NCBI GenBank assembly: GCA_044841755.1
Contig: JAXOFM010000001.1
Coordinates: forward strand, 1,116,001 to 1,180,000
DNA length: 64,000 bases
Source: CAZAPO01 sp044841755
GTDB lineage: Bacteria; Bacteroidota; Bacteroidia; Flavobacteriales; Flavobacteriaceae
Direction of reading: 5' to 3'
In this document: piece by piece, positions 43,338 through 51,681 of the stretch
Layout: each line of letters begins with the position of its first letter
How positions within the stretch are numbered: position 1 is the stretch's first letter
Position numbers and translations under genes: made by a program
The notes under the pieces: model-generated
Databases searched by the model: none
What the model saw: only the letters and a program-made list of their open reading frames with translations
What the model was told of the DNA's origin: nothing

Positions 43338-44507
43338 ATGAGCAATCACAAGCAAGAAACAGAAGTAATTAGAACGCAACTAGAACGCACGCAATTCTTA
43401 GAGCATACAAGTCCAATGTATTTGACTTCAAGTTTTGTATTTGAAGATGCTGAAGATATGCGAGCTTCCTTCACTGAGGAAAAAGTGCGTAATATTTACA
43501 GTCGTTTCACGAATCCAAATACCTCAGAGTTTGTGGAGAAGGTTTGTAAGCTGGAAGGAGCCGAAGATGGTTATGCTTTCGCCACAGGTATGGCTGCTGT
43601 GTTCTCCAGTTTAGCTGCATTGTTGAATAGTGGTGATCATATTGTTTCAGCACGATCAGTATTTGGTTCAACGCATACCTTGTTTACTAAGTTCTTGCCA
43701 AAATGGAATATCACTACAAGCTATTTTAAGGTGGATGAGGTTGATAAAATTGAGAGTTTAATAACTCCAAATACTAAAATATTATATGCCGAATCACCAA
43801 CGAATCCAGCTGTTGATATTATCGACTTAGAATTGTTAGGTGAGATTGCCAAAAAACATAATCTCATTTTAGTTATTGATAATTGTTTTGCTACACCTTA
43901 TTTGCAAAAGCCAATTAAGTTTGGGGCTGATATCGTAATTCATTCTGCCACGAAGTTGATGGATGGTCAAGGTCGTGTATTAGGTGGAGTTGCAGTTGGT
44001 AGAGCGGATTTAATAAGAGAGATTTATTTGTTCTCGCGTAATACAGGACCAGCATTATCACCTTTTAATGCTTGGACACTGAGTAAGAGTTTAGAGACTT
44101 TAACTGTGCGTGTAGATAAACATTGTGAAAATGCATTAAAGGTTGCTGAATTCTTGGAAGCGCATGAAAAAGTGAATTGGGTAAAGTACCCATTTTTAAA
44201 ATCACATCCTCAATATGAAGTAGCTAAAAAGCAGATGCTAAAAGGAGGCAATATTGTTGCATTTGAAGTTAAAGGAGGCGTAGAAGCTGGACGTAAATTT
44301 TTAGATGCTATCAAGCTATGTTCACTTTCAGCTAATCTTGGAGATACCAGAACTATTGTAACGCATCCTGCATCAACAACGCATAGCAAATTAAGTGTTG
44401 AGGATAGATTGGAAGTAAGTATTACAGATGGTTTGGTACGTGTATCTGTTGGCCTTGAACACGTTGATGATATTATAGCCGATTTAAAGCAGGCTTTGGA
44501 AGGTTAG
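43338..44507 (+). CDS. metZ: O-succinylhomoserine sulfhydrylase type PLP enzyme
   Basis: This is a 389-residue trans-sulfuration family enzyme with HSATKLMDGQGRVLGG and PLP Lys206, and family markers YSRFTNPNTSEFVEKV near the N-terminus. The length and sequence are MetZ-like. Together with MetY the cell has two homocysteine-forming sulfhydrylases in one operon. MetZ may prefer succinyl esters, or serve as a second enzyme for O-acetylhomoserine; the sequence alone does not decide. Cystathionine gamma-synthase is a less likely alternative. Confidence 0.85.
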   Translation: MSNHKQETEVIRTQLERTQFLEHTSPMYLTSSFVFEDAEDMRASFTEEKVRNIYSRFTNPNTSEFVEKVCKLEGAEDGYAFATGMAAVFSSLAALLNSGDHIVSARSVFGSTHTLFTKFLPKWNITTSYFKVDEVDKIESLITPNTKILYAESPTNPAVDIIDLELLGEIAKKHNLILVIDNCFATPYLQKPIKFGADIVIHSATKLMDGQGRVLGGVAVGRADLIREIYLFSRNTGPALSPFNAWTLSKSLETLTVRVDKHCENALKVAEFLEAHEKVNWVKYPFLKSHPQYEVAKKQMLKGGNIVAFEVKGGVEAGRKFLDAIKLCSLSANLGDTRTIVTHPASTTHSKLSVEDRLEVSITDGLVRVSVGLEHVDDIIADLKQALEG

Positions 44508-44529
44508 GTATTTACCTTATCTTCGTACA

Positions 44530-44940
44530 ATGCTTTCCGCAAAAACAAAATATGGTATCAAAGCCTTAACCTTTATGGCAAGACAAGAGGATAGGTCTCC
44601 TGTTCAAATTAGTACGATAGCTGAGAGCGAGAACATTTCTCATAAATATTTGGAAAGCATTTTACTTACGCTTCGTAAAGCTAGATTCTTAGGTTCTAAA
44701 AAAGGTAAAGGTGGAGGTTATTATCTGCTTCGTGAACCTAAGGACATTAAAATGGTAGAAGTCATGCGCGTGTTGGAAGGTCCAATAGCTATGGTACCTT
44801 GTGTGAGCCTTAACTGGTACGAAAAGTGCGATGATTGCCCAGACGAAAATGCTTGCGGAGTACACAAATTAATGATCGAGGTACGTGATAGTACCTTAAA
44901 CATCTTCAATAACAAGTCCTTAGCAGATTTGATATCCTAA
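44530..44940 (+). CDS. Rrf2 family transcriptional regulator (CymR/IscR-like)
   Basis: The 136-residue winged helix regulator reads MLSAKTKYGIKAL at its start. The Rrf2 cysteines are present: Cys91, then Cys100, Cys103 and Cys109 in KCDDCPDENACG. They can hold an iron-sulfur cluster as in IscR, or respond to thiols. It stands between the metZ gene and the sulfate assimilation operon. A perfect-looking inverted repeat over the cys promoter lies 113 bp downstream, so it is the likely local repressor of cysteine synthesis. Confidence 0.88.
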   Translation: MLSAKTKYGIKALTFMARQEDRSPVQISTIAESENISHKYLESILLTLRKARFLGSKKGKGGGYYLLREPKDIKMVEVMRVLEGPIAMVPCVSLNWYEKCDDCPDENACGVHKLMIEVRDSTLNIFNNKSLADLIS

Positions 44941-45019
44941 AAATTTCTACCCTTTTTTTTAGAAATCGATAAAAATGCGAAACATAGCGATTTTTGGTTC
45001 ATAAAAATTCTTAAAAAAC

Positions 45020-45049
45020 TTTGATAATTAAATTTTTGTAATACATTTG
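45020..45049 (+). promoter_or_regulatory. Promoter of the sulfate assimilation operon
   Basis: TTTG (45020-45023), 18-bp spacer, TACATTTG (45042-45049, exact TAnnTTTG). Transcription should begin near 45056. It is the best promoter match in the window. Confidence 0.8.
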
Positions 45050-45052
45050 CAT

Positions 45053-45081
45053 TATTAACCTAGTAATCCGATAGGGTAATA
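45053..45081 (+). promoter_or_regulatory. Inverted-repeat operator candidate at the cys promoter
   Basis: TATTA-A-CCTA, nine bases GTAATCCGA, then TAGG-G-TAATA form arms that pair in nine of ten positions. The element covers the predicted transcription start, the place for a repressor to block initiation. The divergent protein candidate is the Rrf2 regulator directly upstream. Confidence 0.65.
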
Positions 45082-45099
45082 GTAAAATAAAAAATAGTA

Positions 45100-45357
45100 A
45101 TGATTATAGATAGCTTTTTAAATGTTCAGCAAAAACAAAAAACTGAAGAGAAATCAAACGACGAGAAGATCAAACGTAGTTTTGCAAAGACTATTAGTTG
45201 GCGTATTGTTGGTACCGCTGATACAGTAATTATCTCATGGCTGTTAACTGGAACATTAACATTAGCATTATCTATTGGAGCAATAGAATTAGTGTCAAAA
45301 ATGATTCTGTATTTCTTTCATGAAAGAGCATGGAATCAAATTAAATGGGGAAAGTGA
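45100..45357 (+). CDS. DUF2061 small membrane protein
   Basis: The 85-residue protein has the DUF2061 core (KTISWRIVGTADTVIISWLLTG) and two hydrophobic segments, about 35-52 and 58-72, so it sits in the inner membrane. It is the first gene of the sulfate operon, and its stop overlaps the cysH start (TGATG). It might assist sulfate or sulfite transport, but the family has no firm function. Confidence 0.85.
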   Translation: MIIDSFLNVQQKQKTEEKSNDEKIKRSFAKTISWRIVGTADTVIISWLLTGTLTLALSIGAIELVSKMILYFFHERAWNQIKWGK

Positions 45358-45971
45358 TGAGCTTAGAACTAGAAAAATTAAATAAGGAATTAGCTAGAAA
45401 ATCACCTATTGAAATTGTGCAATGGGTGCTTAACAATGCTAAACGTCCAGTAGTAACGACCAACTTTAGACCTTACGAAGCAGCTATACTTCATGTGGTG
45501 ACTCAAGCACAACCAGATGTAAAGGTTATTTGGTGTGATACTGGATATAACACACCAAACACCTATCGTCATGCCGAGGAACTTATTGAGCAATTAAATC
45601 TAAATATTCAGTTATATGTTCCAAGACAAACATCTGCACACAGAGATGTTGTTTTAGGTATTCCTGATGTTGATGACCCAAAACATAAAGTATTTACAGA
45701 ACAGGTGAAACTTGAACCATTCAAAAGAGCAATGAATGAACATCAACCAGATGCTTGGTTTACAAACTTACGTAAAGGACAAACGAGTTTTAGAGATAGT
45801 ATTGGAATACTATCATATGCCGCTGATGGGACCTTGAAGGTAAGTCCGTTCTACAATTTTTCAGATGAAGAATTAGATATCTATCTGGAAGAACATAAAC
45901 TTCCAAATGAATTTAAATATTTCGATCCAACAAAAGTATTGTCTAATCGCGAATGCGGATTGCACGCCTAA
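45357..45971 (+). CDS. cysH: Phosphoadenylyl-sulfate (PAPS) reductase-type enzyme
   Basis: This is a 204-residue reductase making sulfite from activated sulfate. It has RKGQTSFRDS and the C-terminal catalytic cysteine in ECGLHA. The iron-sulfur CC...CXXC motif of APS reductases is absent: only two cysteines are present, in IWCDTG and ECGLH. That points to a PAPS-specific enzyme, which needs APS kinase (CysC), and none is seen in the window. I use ATG 45357 (MSLELEKLNKEL). Confidence 0.92.
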   Translation: MSLELEKLNKELARKSPIEIVQWVLNNAKRPVVTTNFRPYEAAILHVVTQAQPDVKVIWCDTGYNTPNTYRHAEELIEQLNLNIQLYVPRQTSAHRDVVLGIPDVDDPKHKVFTEQVKLEPFKRAMNEHQPDAWFTNLRKGQTSFRDSIGILSYAADGTLKVSPFYNFSDEELDIYLEEHKLPNEFKYFDPTKVLSNRECGLHA

Positions 45972-45982
45972 ACAAATTTACC

Positions 45983-46885
45983 ATGAGTAGTACAGTAAAC
46001 ATCAATCCTTTAGAAAACGAAGCTATCTATATCATTCGGGAAGTGGCGGCACAGTTTGAAAAACCTGTGTTGCTGTTTTCCGGTGGGAAAGACTCGATAA
46101 CCTTAGTAAGATTAGCGCAAAAAGCGTTTTATCCAGCTAAGATTCCGTTCCCATTAATGCATATTGATACGGGACATAATTTCCCTGAGACCATAGAGTT
46201 TAGAGACAATCTTGTTAAAGAACTTGGTCTTGATCTTATAGTTAGAAACGTTCAGGACTCTATTGATCAGGGAAAAGTAAAAGAAGAATCTGGCAAGTAT
46301 GCCAGTAGAAACTATTTGCAAACAACAACCCTTTTAGATGCAATTGAAGAGTTTGGCTTTGATGCTTGTATTGGTGGAGCTCGTCGTGATGAAGAAAAAG
46401 CGAGAGCAAAGGAGCGTATCTTTTCGGTTCGTGATGATTTTGGACAATGGGATGAAAAAAATCAGCGCCCGGAGTTATTCGATATGCTAAATGGGGAAAT
46501 CGAATTAGGGCAAAACGTTCGTGTATTTCCAATTTCAAACTGGACAGAGTTAGATGTATGGTCTTACATTGAAAAAGAAGACATCGATATTCCTTCAATT
46601 TACTTTGCGCATACACGACCAACTTTTATTAGAGATGGACTTATTTGGTCATCAAATGATGATGTGGTGTATCGAGAAGAAGACGAATTAGTAGAAGATC
46701 GCTTGGTACGCTTTAGAACCGTTGGTGATATGAGTTGCACAGCAGCAGTATTGTCTTCGGCAACAGATATTTCTTCAGTAGTTCAGGAAATTAGAGAATC
46801 CTCTATTTCAGAACGTGGTGCGCGAATCGATGATAAGCGCTCTGAAGCAGCAATGGAAAAACGTAAACAACAAGGATATTTCTAA
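45983..46885 (+). CDS. cysD: Sulfate adenylyltransferase subunit 2
   Basis: This is the small ATP pyrophosphatase subunit of sulfate activation, making APS with CysN. The 300-residue protein has the PP-loop FSGGKDSITLVRLA and GGARRDEEKARAKER. I start at ATG 45983 (MSSTVNINPLENEAIYIIRE); the longer version overlaps cysH. The stop lies 13 bp ahead of cysN. Confidence 0.95.
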   Translation: MSSTVNINPLENEAIYIIREVAAQFEKPVLLFSGGKDSITLVRLAQKAFYPAKIPFPLMHIDTGHNFPETIEFRDNLVKELGLDLIVRNVQDSIDQGKVKEESGKYASRNYLQTTTLLDAIEEFGFDACIGGARRDEEKARAKERIFSVRDDFGQWDEKNQRPELFDMLNGEIELGQNVRVFPISNWTELDVWSYIEKEDIDIPSIYFAHTRPTFIRDGLIWSSNDDVVYREEDELVEDRLVRFRTVGDMSCTAAVLSSATDISSVVQEIRESSISERGARIDDKRSEAAMEKRKQQGYF

Positions 46886-46898
46886 AATAAAGTAAAAG

Positions 46899-48146
46899 AT
46901 GAAAGTTTTAAAAATAGCAACAGCAGGAAGTGTAGATGACGGAAAGAGTACTTTAATTGGACGTATTCTTTATGACACAAAATCACTTACGAACGATAAA
47001 TTAGAAGCCATAGAAAGAGCAAGTAGACAAAAAGGATTTGACTACTTAGACTTTTCTTTTGCAACAGACGGTTTAGTGGCAGAACGTGAACAGGGAATCA
47101 CTATTGATGTAGCTCATATCTACTTTTCAACACAAAGCAAAAGTTACATCATAGCTGATACTCCTGGTCATGTTGAATATACAAGAAACATGGTGACAGG
47201 TGCTTCAACTTCTCAAGCAGCAATTGTTTTAATAGATGCAAGAAAAGGTGTGATCGAACAAACAAATCGTCACTTTTTTATCAATAACCTATTGAGAATA
47301 AAAGACGTAATAGTTGCCATAAACAAAATGGATTTGGTTGACTATTCTGAAGAGGTTTACGAAAACATCAAAAAGGATTTTGAAAGTTTAATGGAGAAGC
47401 GTGATTACCAAGATCAGACAATAACTTTTATTCCTGTTAGTGCTTTAAAAGGTGATAATGTAGTTCATGGATCAGATAATATGTCTTGGTATAAAGGACA
47501 CACTCTGTTAGAGCATTTAGAAGAATTGGATAATGAAGATATTTATAATACAGGAACTCCAAGATTTCCGGTTCAGTATGTAATTCGCCCGAAGACCAAT
47601 GAGTTTCATGACTTTAGAGGTTATGCTGGAAAGGTGTATGGAGGTGATCTAAATGTTGGCGATGAAGTAGTGGTGTTACCATCGCAAACCAGTTCCAAGA
47701 TCAAAGAGATTTATGCTTACGATCAAGCTTACGATACCGCAGCTAGAAGGTCTTCGGTAACCATTACACTTGAAGACGATGTGAATATTAGTCGAGGAGA
47801 TATGATCGTTAAGAAAGATGATCTTCCAACTATTGATAAGCAATTTACTGCAACGGTTAGTTGGATGGATGCAAAGCAATTAACAAACGGAGGAAAGTAT
47901 ATTTTGCAGCATGGAGTAAATAAGGTGCTAGCAAGAGTAGAAAAGATCAATCACAAGATTCAACCTGATTATTCAGGAATAGAATCTGATGTTGATAATA
48001 TAAAAATGAACGATATCGCATCTGTAACTTTTAAAGTAAACAGACCAATTTTTTATGATCCATTCAAAGAGCATCGTACTAATGGTTCGTTTATATTGAT
48101 CGATTCACAATCAAATAATACAGTAGGAGCAGGATTTATTCAATAA
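46899..48146 (+). CDS. cysN: Sulfate adenylyltransferase subunit 1 (GTPase)
   Basis: This is an EF-Tu-like GTPase driving APS formation with CysD. The 415-residue protein has the P-loop GSVDDGKST, DTPGHVEYTRNM and NKMD, then the beta-barrel domains. There is no C-terminal APS kinase domain (fused CysNC forms exceed 600 residues). Together with the PAPS-type CysH this leaves APS phosphorylation to a gene elsewhere. Confidence 0.95.
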   Translation: MKVLKIATAGSVDDGKSTLIGRILYDTKSLTNDKLEAIERASRQKGFDYLDFSFATDGLVAEREQGITIDVAHIYFSTQSKSYIIADTPGHVEYTRNMVTGASTSQAAIVLIDARKGVIEQTNRHFFINNLLRIKDVIVAINKMDLVDYSEEVYENIKKDFESLMEKRDYQDQTITFIPVSALKGDNVVHGSDNMSWYKGHTLLEHLEELDNEDIYNTGTPRFPVQYVIRPKTNEFHDFRGYAGKVYGGDLNVGDEVVVLPSQTSSKIKEIYAYDQAYDTAARRSSVTITLEDDVNISRGDMIVKKDDLPTIDKQFTATVSWMDAKQLTNGGKYILQHGVNKVLARVEKINHKIQPDYSGIESDVDNIKMNDIASVTFKVNRPIFYDPFKEHRTNGSFILIDSQSNNTVGAGFIQ

Positions 48147-48226
48147 TGCTTCAGTAAAAAACAAGCTAAACCAACATAACGAAACGAGTTTAAAACCTCA
48201 CCAAAATAGAGAGGAAGGGAATCATA

Positions 48227-50326
48227 ATGCAAAGTTTTAGAACGGAAATAGAAAACCCAATTGTTGAAAAGGACATTATCGAATTAGAAAAGAAGATTCG
48301 ATTGTTCAAAGAAGGAAATATAAACGAAGAACGCTTTCGCAGTTTACGACTAGCTAGAGGTGTTTATGGACAACGACAATTTGGTGTTCAAATGATTCGT
48401 ATTAAGCTCCCTTATGGTAAGGTTACAGGTAACCAATTACATAGAATTGCGGACGTTTGTGATGAATATTCTACTGGAAATTTACACATAACTACAAGGC
48501 AAGATATTCAAATTCACTATGTGAGTTTAGACAGGACACCTGAGTTGTGGGCTGAACTGGAAAAGGATGATGTTACCTTACGGGAAGCATGTGGTAATAC
48601 AGTAAGAAATGTTACGGCTAGTGAAACTGCTGGAATCGACGTTAACGAACCCTTTGATGTTACGCCTTATGCACATGCTGTGTTTCAGTTCTTTTTACGT
48701 AACCCTATCTGTCAGGAAATGGGACGTAAATTCAAGATGTCCTTTTCATCTTCAGATGATGATACCGCGTTGAGTTACATTCATGATCTTGGGTTTATTC
48801 CAAAAATTGAAGATAATCAAAAAGGTTTTAAAGTAATGTTAGGTGGTGGTTTAGGTTCACAACCACGAAAAGCTGATGTGTTATTTGATTTTCTACCTGA
48901 TTATAAGCTAATTCCAATAATTGAAAGTGTGTTACGAGTTTTTGATCGTCATGGTGAACGTGCAAAACGATTAAAAGCAAGAATGAAATTCTTGATAAAA
49001 AGTATTGGTTTAGAAGCTTTTGTGAAACTAATTGAAGAGGAGCAGGCAGCTTTATCAAACCAGAGAGTAGACATTGATACAACAAATTATGATCAGCCAG
49101 TTGACCTTTCAAATATTTCGCTTCCGGAAAATGTAAATATAGACCAATCAGCGTTTGAAGCTTGGAAAAGTTTAAATGTAATTCCACAAAAGCAAGAAGG
49201 CTTATTCGCAATCGGAATCAAAGTACGACTTGGAAATTTCTCTACTGAGAAAGCAAGAAAACTAGCCAATTTAATAAAGGATTATGCAAACGACGAGCTA
49301 CGTTTTACATTACGTCAAAACATTTTAATTCGTCATGTTCAGGAAGCTTTGTTGCCATATTTCTATCAGGAATTAAAGAAACTAGACTTCGTTGATCTTG
49401 GGTACAATTCTATAGCTGATATTACTGCTTGTCCAGGAACAGATACATGCAACTTGGGAATTGCGAGCAGTACTGGAATGGCAAATGAGTTAGAGCGTAT
49501 TCTGGTTTTAGAGTATAACCATCTTATAAAAAGTAAAGATGTGACCATTAAGATTAGTGGTTGCATGAATGCTTGTGGGCAACATAATATGGCGCATATT
49601 GGTTTTCAGGGAATGTCAATTAGAACAAAAGACAAACGAGTTGCACCAGCAGTCCAAATATTACTTGGAGGTGGAGTTTTAGGAAACGGAGAAGGAAGAT
49701 TTGCCGATAAGGTAATCAAGCTTCCATCTAAAAGAGGTCCTCAAGCTTTAAGATTACTTCTAGACGATTATGAAAATCTAAAGTCTGATAGTGAAAACTT
49801 CCTTGATTATTATGACAGACAGGGTGAAAAGTATTTCTATGGGTTATTAGTGCATTTAAGTTCGGCTGAAAATTTACAGGAAGAAGATTTTATTGACTGG
49901 GGAAATACAGGAAAGTATGTGCAGGCTGTAGGAGTTGGAGAATGTGCTGGAGTAGTTATAGACTTGGTGGCAACACTACTTTTAGAGGCTAAAGAAAAAG
50001 TTGATCTCGCTCAGGATGCATTTCAAGAAAAACAGTGGTCTGATGCTATTTATCATGCCTATGCATCTATTGTAAACGGCGCAAAAGCACTTTTAGTTGC
50101 TGAAAATAAGAAGACCAATACACATGCTGGAATTATAGATCAATTTGAAGAATTATTCATAGCAACAGGAAAGATAAAACTAGAGACCAGTTTTAAAGAT
50201 CTAGTATATGAAATAAAAGAGAATGAACCAACGGAACTATTTGCTAAGGAATATATAGCTAAGGCAACGAAGTTTTTTAGTGACTTAGAATTGTACCGTC
50301 AAAGTGAATTGAAACATGCAGTTTAA
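48227..50326 (+). CDS. Siroheme sulfite/nitrite reductase with C-terminal HEPN-like domain
   Basis: The 699-residue protein has two ferredoxin-like/siroheme repeats, with the cluster-siroheme cysteines Cys402 and Cys408 (CPGTDTC) and Cys446 and Cys450 (GCMNAC). Residues about 590-699 form a helical extension with the HEPN pattern (WSDAIYHAYASIVNGAKALL, then TNTHAGIIDQFEELF). Context (cysDN, siroheme genes, ferredoxin and its reductase) says it reduces sulfite to sulfide. The HEPN-like part is not part of the ordinary enzyme and has no known role here. It starts 80 bp after cysN. Confidence 0.88.
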   Translation: MQSFRTEIENPIVEKDIIELEKKIRLFKEGNINEERFRSLRLARGVYGQRQFGVQMIRIKLPYGKVTGNQLHRIADVCDEYSTGNLHITTRQDIQIHYVSLDRTPELWAELEKDDVTLREACGNTVRNVTASETAGIDVNEPFDVTPYAHAVFQFFLRNPICQEMGRKFKMSFSSSDDDTALSYIHDLGFIPKIEDNQKGFKVMLGGGLGSQPRKADVLFDFLPDYKLIPIIESVLRVFDRHGERAKRLKARMKFLIKSIGLEAFVKLIEEEQAALSNQRVDIDTTNYDQPVDLSNISLPENVNIDQSAFEAWKSLNVIPQKQEGLFAIGIKVRLGNFSTEKARKLANLIKDYANDELRFTLRQNILIRHVQEALLPYFYQELKKLDFVDLGYNSIADITACPGTDTCNLGIASSTGMANELERILVLEYNHLIKSKDVTIKISGCMNACGQHNMAHIGFQGMSIRTKDKRVAPAVQILLGGGVLGNGEGRFADKVIKLPSKRGPQALRLLLDDYENLKSDSENFLDYYDRQGEKYFYGLLVHLSSAENLQEEDFIDWGNTGKYVQAVGVGECAGVVIDLVATLLLEAKEKVDLAQDAFQEKQWSDAIYHAYASIVNGAKALLVAENKKTNTHAGIIDQFEELFIATGKIKLETSFKDLVYEIKENEPTELFAKEYIAKATKFFSDLELYRQSELKHAV

Positions 50327-51101
50327 GAAGACCCCAAAATTAACATTAGTAGGAGCAGGTCCTGGAGATATTGATTTAATTACAGTTAAAGGAGTAAAAG
50401 CTTTGGCTGAGGCAGATGTAGTGTTATACGATGCCTTGATAAATCCTGAATTGTTGGAGTATGCTCCAAAGAGAGCGATTAAAAAATTTGTTGGAAAGAG
50501 AAAAGGATTTCATCGTTATTCACAAGAGGAGATCAATCAGCTCATCGTTGACTATGCCTTTTCAAATGGTCATGTGGTGCGCTTGAAAGGAGGAGACCCA
50601 TTCATATTTGGAAGAGGAAGCGAGGAGATAGATTATGTTGATTCCTTTGGAATTGAAGCAAAAGTAGTTCCTGGAATTTCATCTTCTATATCAGTTCCAG
50701 CAACTCAAGGTATTTCATTAACAAAAAGAGGAGTTTCCGAAAGCTTTTGGGTAATTACAGGAACTACTTCAGCTAGCAAATTATCGAAAGATGTTGAGTT
50801 AGCCGCCCAATCTACGGCAACAATAGCAATCCTAATGGGAATGAGTAAACTTCCAGAAATAGTAGAGTTATTTCAACATTATGGGAGAGGTGATGAAGCA
50901 GTAGCCATTATCCAAAATGGAACCCTCCCAAACGAAAAAGTAGGAGTAGGGACTATCAACAGTATTGTTGAAGAAGTTGAAAACAAAAAGCTTTCAAATC
51001 CAGCTGTAATTGTAATTGGAGATGTTGTTAAACACAGCCATAAATTAAAGGAATTTTACACTGAAGTAATCATCAATCAAAAAACGAATGGAAAGAAATA
51101 A
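50316..51101 (+). CDS. cobA: Uroporphyrinogen-III C-methyltransferase
   Basis: This enzyme makes precorrin-2 from uroporphyrinogen III with two SAM, the first step to siroheme. The 261-residue protein has the family start VGAGPGDIDLITVKGVKAL and VRLKGGDPFIFGRG. It overlaps the sulfite reductase gene by 11 bp and the next gene by 14 bp, so siroheme supply is coupled to reductase synthesis. It also ties sulfite reduction to SAM supply. Confidence 0.94.
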   Translation: MQFKKTPKLTLVGAGPGDIDLITVKGVKALAEADVVLYDALINPELLEYAPKRAIKKFVGKRKGFHRYSQEEINQLIVDYAFSNGHVVRLKGGDPFIFGRGSEEIDYVDSFGIEAKVVPGISSSISVPATQGISLTKRGVSESFWVITGTTSASKLSKDVELAAQSTATIAILMGMSKLPEIVELFQHYGRGDEAVAIIQNGTLPNEKVGVGTINSIVEEVENKKLSNPAVIVIGDVVKHSHKLKEFYTEVIINQKTNGKK

Positions 51102-51681
51102 TTTATATCCAATATTCTTAAAAGTACATCTGTTAGAGACGTTAATTGTTGGAGGTGGAAATGTTGCTCACGAGAAATTGACATTCTTGCTGAAGTCAAG
51201 TCCACATGCCAATGTTACTATGGTAGCTACTCATTTTAAACCAGAAGTTAAAGCTTTGGCAAAAGAGTTTGATATAAAGTTGATTGCTACAGCTTATTAT
51301 AAGGACTTTCTTATTGATAAACACTTGGTAATTGCTGCTACAAATAGGTTCTCAATTAATTCCACAATTCATCGAGATGCTAAAGAAAGACATTTGTTGG
51401 TGAATGTTGCAGATACTCCAGACTTGTGTGATTTCTATTTAGGAGGAATAGTTACTAAAGGAAATGTAAAGATTGCCATTTCTACCAACGGAAAATCTCC
51501 AACAATGGCAAAAAGATTACGTCAGTTCTTTGAGCAAGTCATTCCAGACGAGATAGATAAGCTGGCTCTTAATTTAAACAGATTTAGAAAAGGAATTCAA
51601 GGTGATTTTGATCAAAAAGTAAAAGAATTAAATGCCTTGACTGAAGATTTAATAATTGAAAAAGAAAGATTGCTAAAATGA
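51088..51681 (+). CDS. Precorrin-2 dehydrogenase / sirohydrochlorin ferrochelatase
   Basis: The 197-residue Met8p/CysG N-terminal type enzyme oxidises precorrin-2 and inserts iron to make siroheme. The nucleotide loop is VGGGNVAHEKL; ATNRFSINSTIHRDAKE and FYLGGIVTKGNVKIAISTNGKSPTM are typical. It sits in the sulfite reductase operon, with 14-bp and 4-bp overlaps with its neighbours. Confidence 0.92.
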   Translation: MERNNLYPIFLKVHLLETLIVGGGNVAHEKLTFLLKSSPHANVTMVATHFKPEVKALAKEFDIKLIATAYYKDFLIDKHLVIAATNRFSINSTIHRDAKERHLLVNVADTPDLCDFYLGGIVTKGNVKIAISTNGKSPTMAKRLRQFFEQVIPDEIDKLALNLNRFRKGIQGDFDQKVKELNALTEDLIIEKERLLK

